Assembly: GCF_026967985.1 (NCBI RefSeq)
Contig: NZ_JAPVBJ010000007.1
Coordinates: 62,001-126,000 of the forward strand
Reading direction: 5' to 3'
Source: Modestobacter sp. VKM Ac-2984
GTDB taxonomy: Bacteria > Actinomycetota > Actinomycetes > Mycobacteriales > Geodermatophilaceae
Length of the DNA: 64,000 nt
Below the pieces are notes generated by a model. That model saw only the letters and a list, made by a program, of their open reading frames with translations. It was not told the origin of the DNA and did no database searches. A program made the position numbers and the translations under genes. Below are positions 63,476-64,000 of this stretch, in pieces (the stretch's first letter is position 1; each line of letters opens with the position of its first letter).

Positions 63476-64000
63476 TCAGGCAGGTCGTCCGGTGAGGGTC
63501 AGCAGCGTCGCCTCCGGCGGGCAGGCGAACCGCAGCGGCGCGTACGGGCTGGTGCCCAGACCGGCGGAGACGTGCAGCCAGGTGCCGTTCGGAGTGCCCT
63601 CGCCGGGCTGCGTCCACCGGTGCAGCCAGCGCACGTGCTCCCGGTCGATGCCGCAGTTGGTGACCAGGGCGCCGTGGAAGGGCACCCGCAGCTGCCCGCC
63701 GTGCGTGTGCCCGCACAGCAGCAGGTCGTACCCGTCCGCGGCGAACCGGTCGAGCACCCGCGGCTCGGGGGAGTGCACCAGCCCGATCCGCACGTCGGCC
63801 GTGGGGTCGGCCGGCCCGGCGACGTCGTCGTACCGGTCCAGCTCCAGGTGCGGGTCGTCGACGCCGGCCAGCGCGATCCGGACCCCGCGCACGTCCAGCG
63901 TGCCGGTGCCGTTGGTGAGGTCCAGCCAGCCGCGGGAGGTCATGCCGTCGCGCAGTTCGCGCCACGGCAGCTCGTCCCCGTGCACGCGCTTGTGGTCGGT
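63476..64000 (-). CDS. Calcineurin-like metallophosphoesterase, partial (5' end beyond window)
   Basis: The visible 174 codons are the C-terminal half of a YkuE-type metallophosphoesterase. The metal-ligand motif GHTHGGQLRVPFHG is present, with an upstream VHSPEPRVLDRFAADGYDLLLCG. The N-terminal metal motifs (DxH, GDxxD, GNHD) lie outside the window. The frame continues to the right edge without a start. The ending TLLTLTGRPA is complete. The substrate is unknown; related proteins act on phosphodiesters or lipid A-like headgroups. Confidence 0.8.
   Translation of the reverse strand, partial: TDHKRVHGDELPWRELRDGMTSRGWLDLTNGTGTLDVRGVRIALAGVDDPHLELDRYDDVAGPADPTADVRIGLVHSPEPRVLDRFAADGYDLLLCGHTHGGQLRVPFHGALVTNCGIDREHVRWLHRWTQPGEGTPNGTWLHVSAGLGTSPYAPLRFACPPEATLLTLTGRPA

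Overview
The window is a stretch of very GC-rich actinobacterial chromosome. Several things point to the order Geodermatophilales (Blastococcus, Modestobacter or Geodermatophilus type): the high GC, the gene order tadA / tRNA-Ser / tRNA-Ser / SRP RNA / dnaX / ybaB / recR ... leuA / lysC / asd, a tRNA adenosine deaminase-associated protein, leaderless starts with TANNNT boxes, and metNIQ and leuA genes preceded by short leader peptides. That placement is inferred from gene content, not from a search. Nearly all of the window is housekeeping or transport DNA. The only clear mobile element is one IS481-type insertion sequence, and I see no prophage, CRISPR array or secondary-metabolite cluster.

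Layout. 1-2822: the 5' part of tyrA and a PaaI-like thioesterase (minus), facing a tadA-associated gene, a HAD hydrolase and tadA (plus). 2833-4330: tRNA-Ser(CGA), then an IS481-family element that duplicated the tRNA 3' end and separates the tRNA from its terminator. 4346-6581: a Ser/Thr protein kinase and a small upstream gene. 6722-10983: tRNA-Ser(GGA), an EamA exporter, SRP RNA, YceI and dnaX. 11020-14014: a two-gene K+/H+ antiporter and an MFS exporter. 14111-18063: ybaB-recR, then the methionine importer metNIQ behind a predicted sulfur leader peptide. 18079-21553: Rieske, VOC and TPM proteins. 21737-27456: a dipeptide/oligopeptide ABC operon. 27608-30672: a CaCA antiporter and two pirins. 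30745-39017: a LacI-controlled sugar ABC transporter with two glycoside hydrolases. 39081-42579: the circularly permuted ATP-grasp / alpha-E / transglutaminase trio. 42648-45203: a DHFR-like reductase and an ABC-F ATPase. 45378-51969: a six-gene Mrp Na+/H+ antiporter operon. 52013-53883: leuA with a leucine-type attenuator. 53904-57253: an HTH protein, then lysC-asd with an internal start for an aspartokinase beta subunit. 57483-64000: an S9 peptidase, an MFS transporter, two CNNM/CorC proteins, tRNA-Pro(CGG) and part of a metallophosphoesterase.

How the genes fit together. lysC and asd carry out the first two steps of the aspartate pathway, leuA opens leucine synthesis and tyrA belongs to tyrosine synthesis. 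MetNIQ and the Dpp-type system bring in methionine and peptides. The sugar ABC genes, the beta-glucosidase and the GH105-like hydrolase form one catabolic unit, with a LacI gene on the other side of two operators. Mrp, KhtTU-like and CaCA antiporters handle Na+, K+ and Ca2+.

The most unusual signals lie outside the coding regions. There is a three-copy hairpin repeat whose outer stem covaries between copies. There is a second, two-copy palindromic repeat. An AT-rich 18-bp perfect palindrome sits inside a GC-rich gene. Finally, there are two different leader-peptide regulators.
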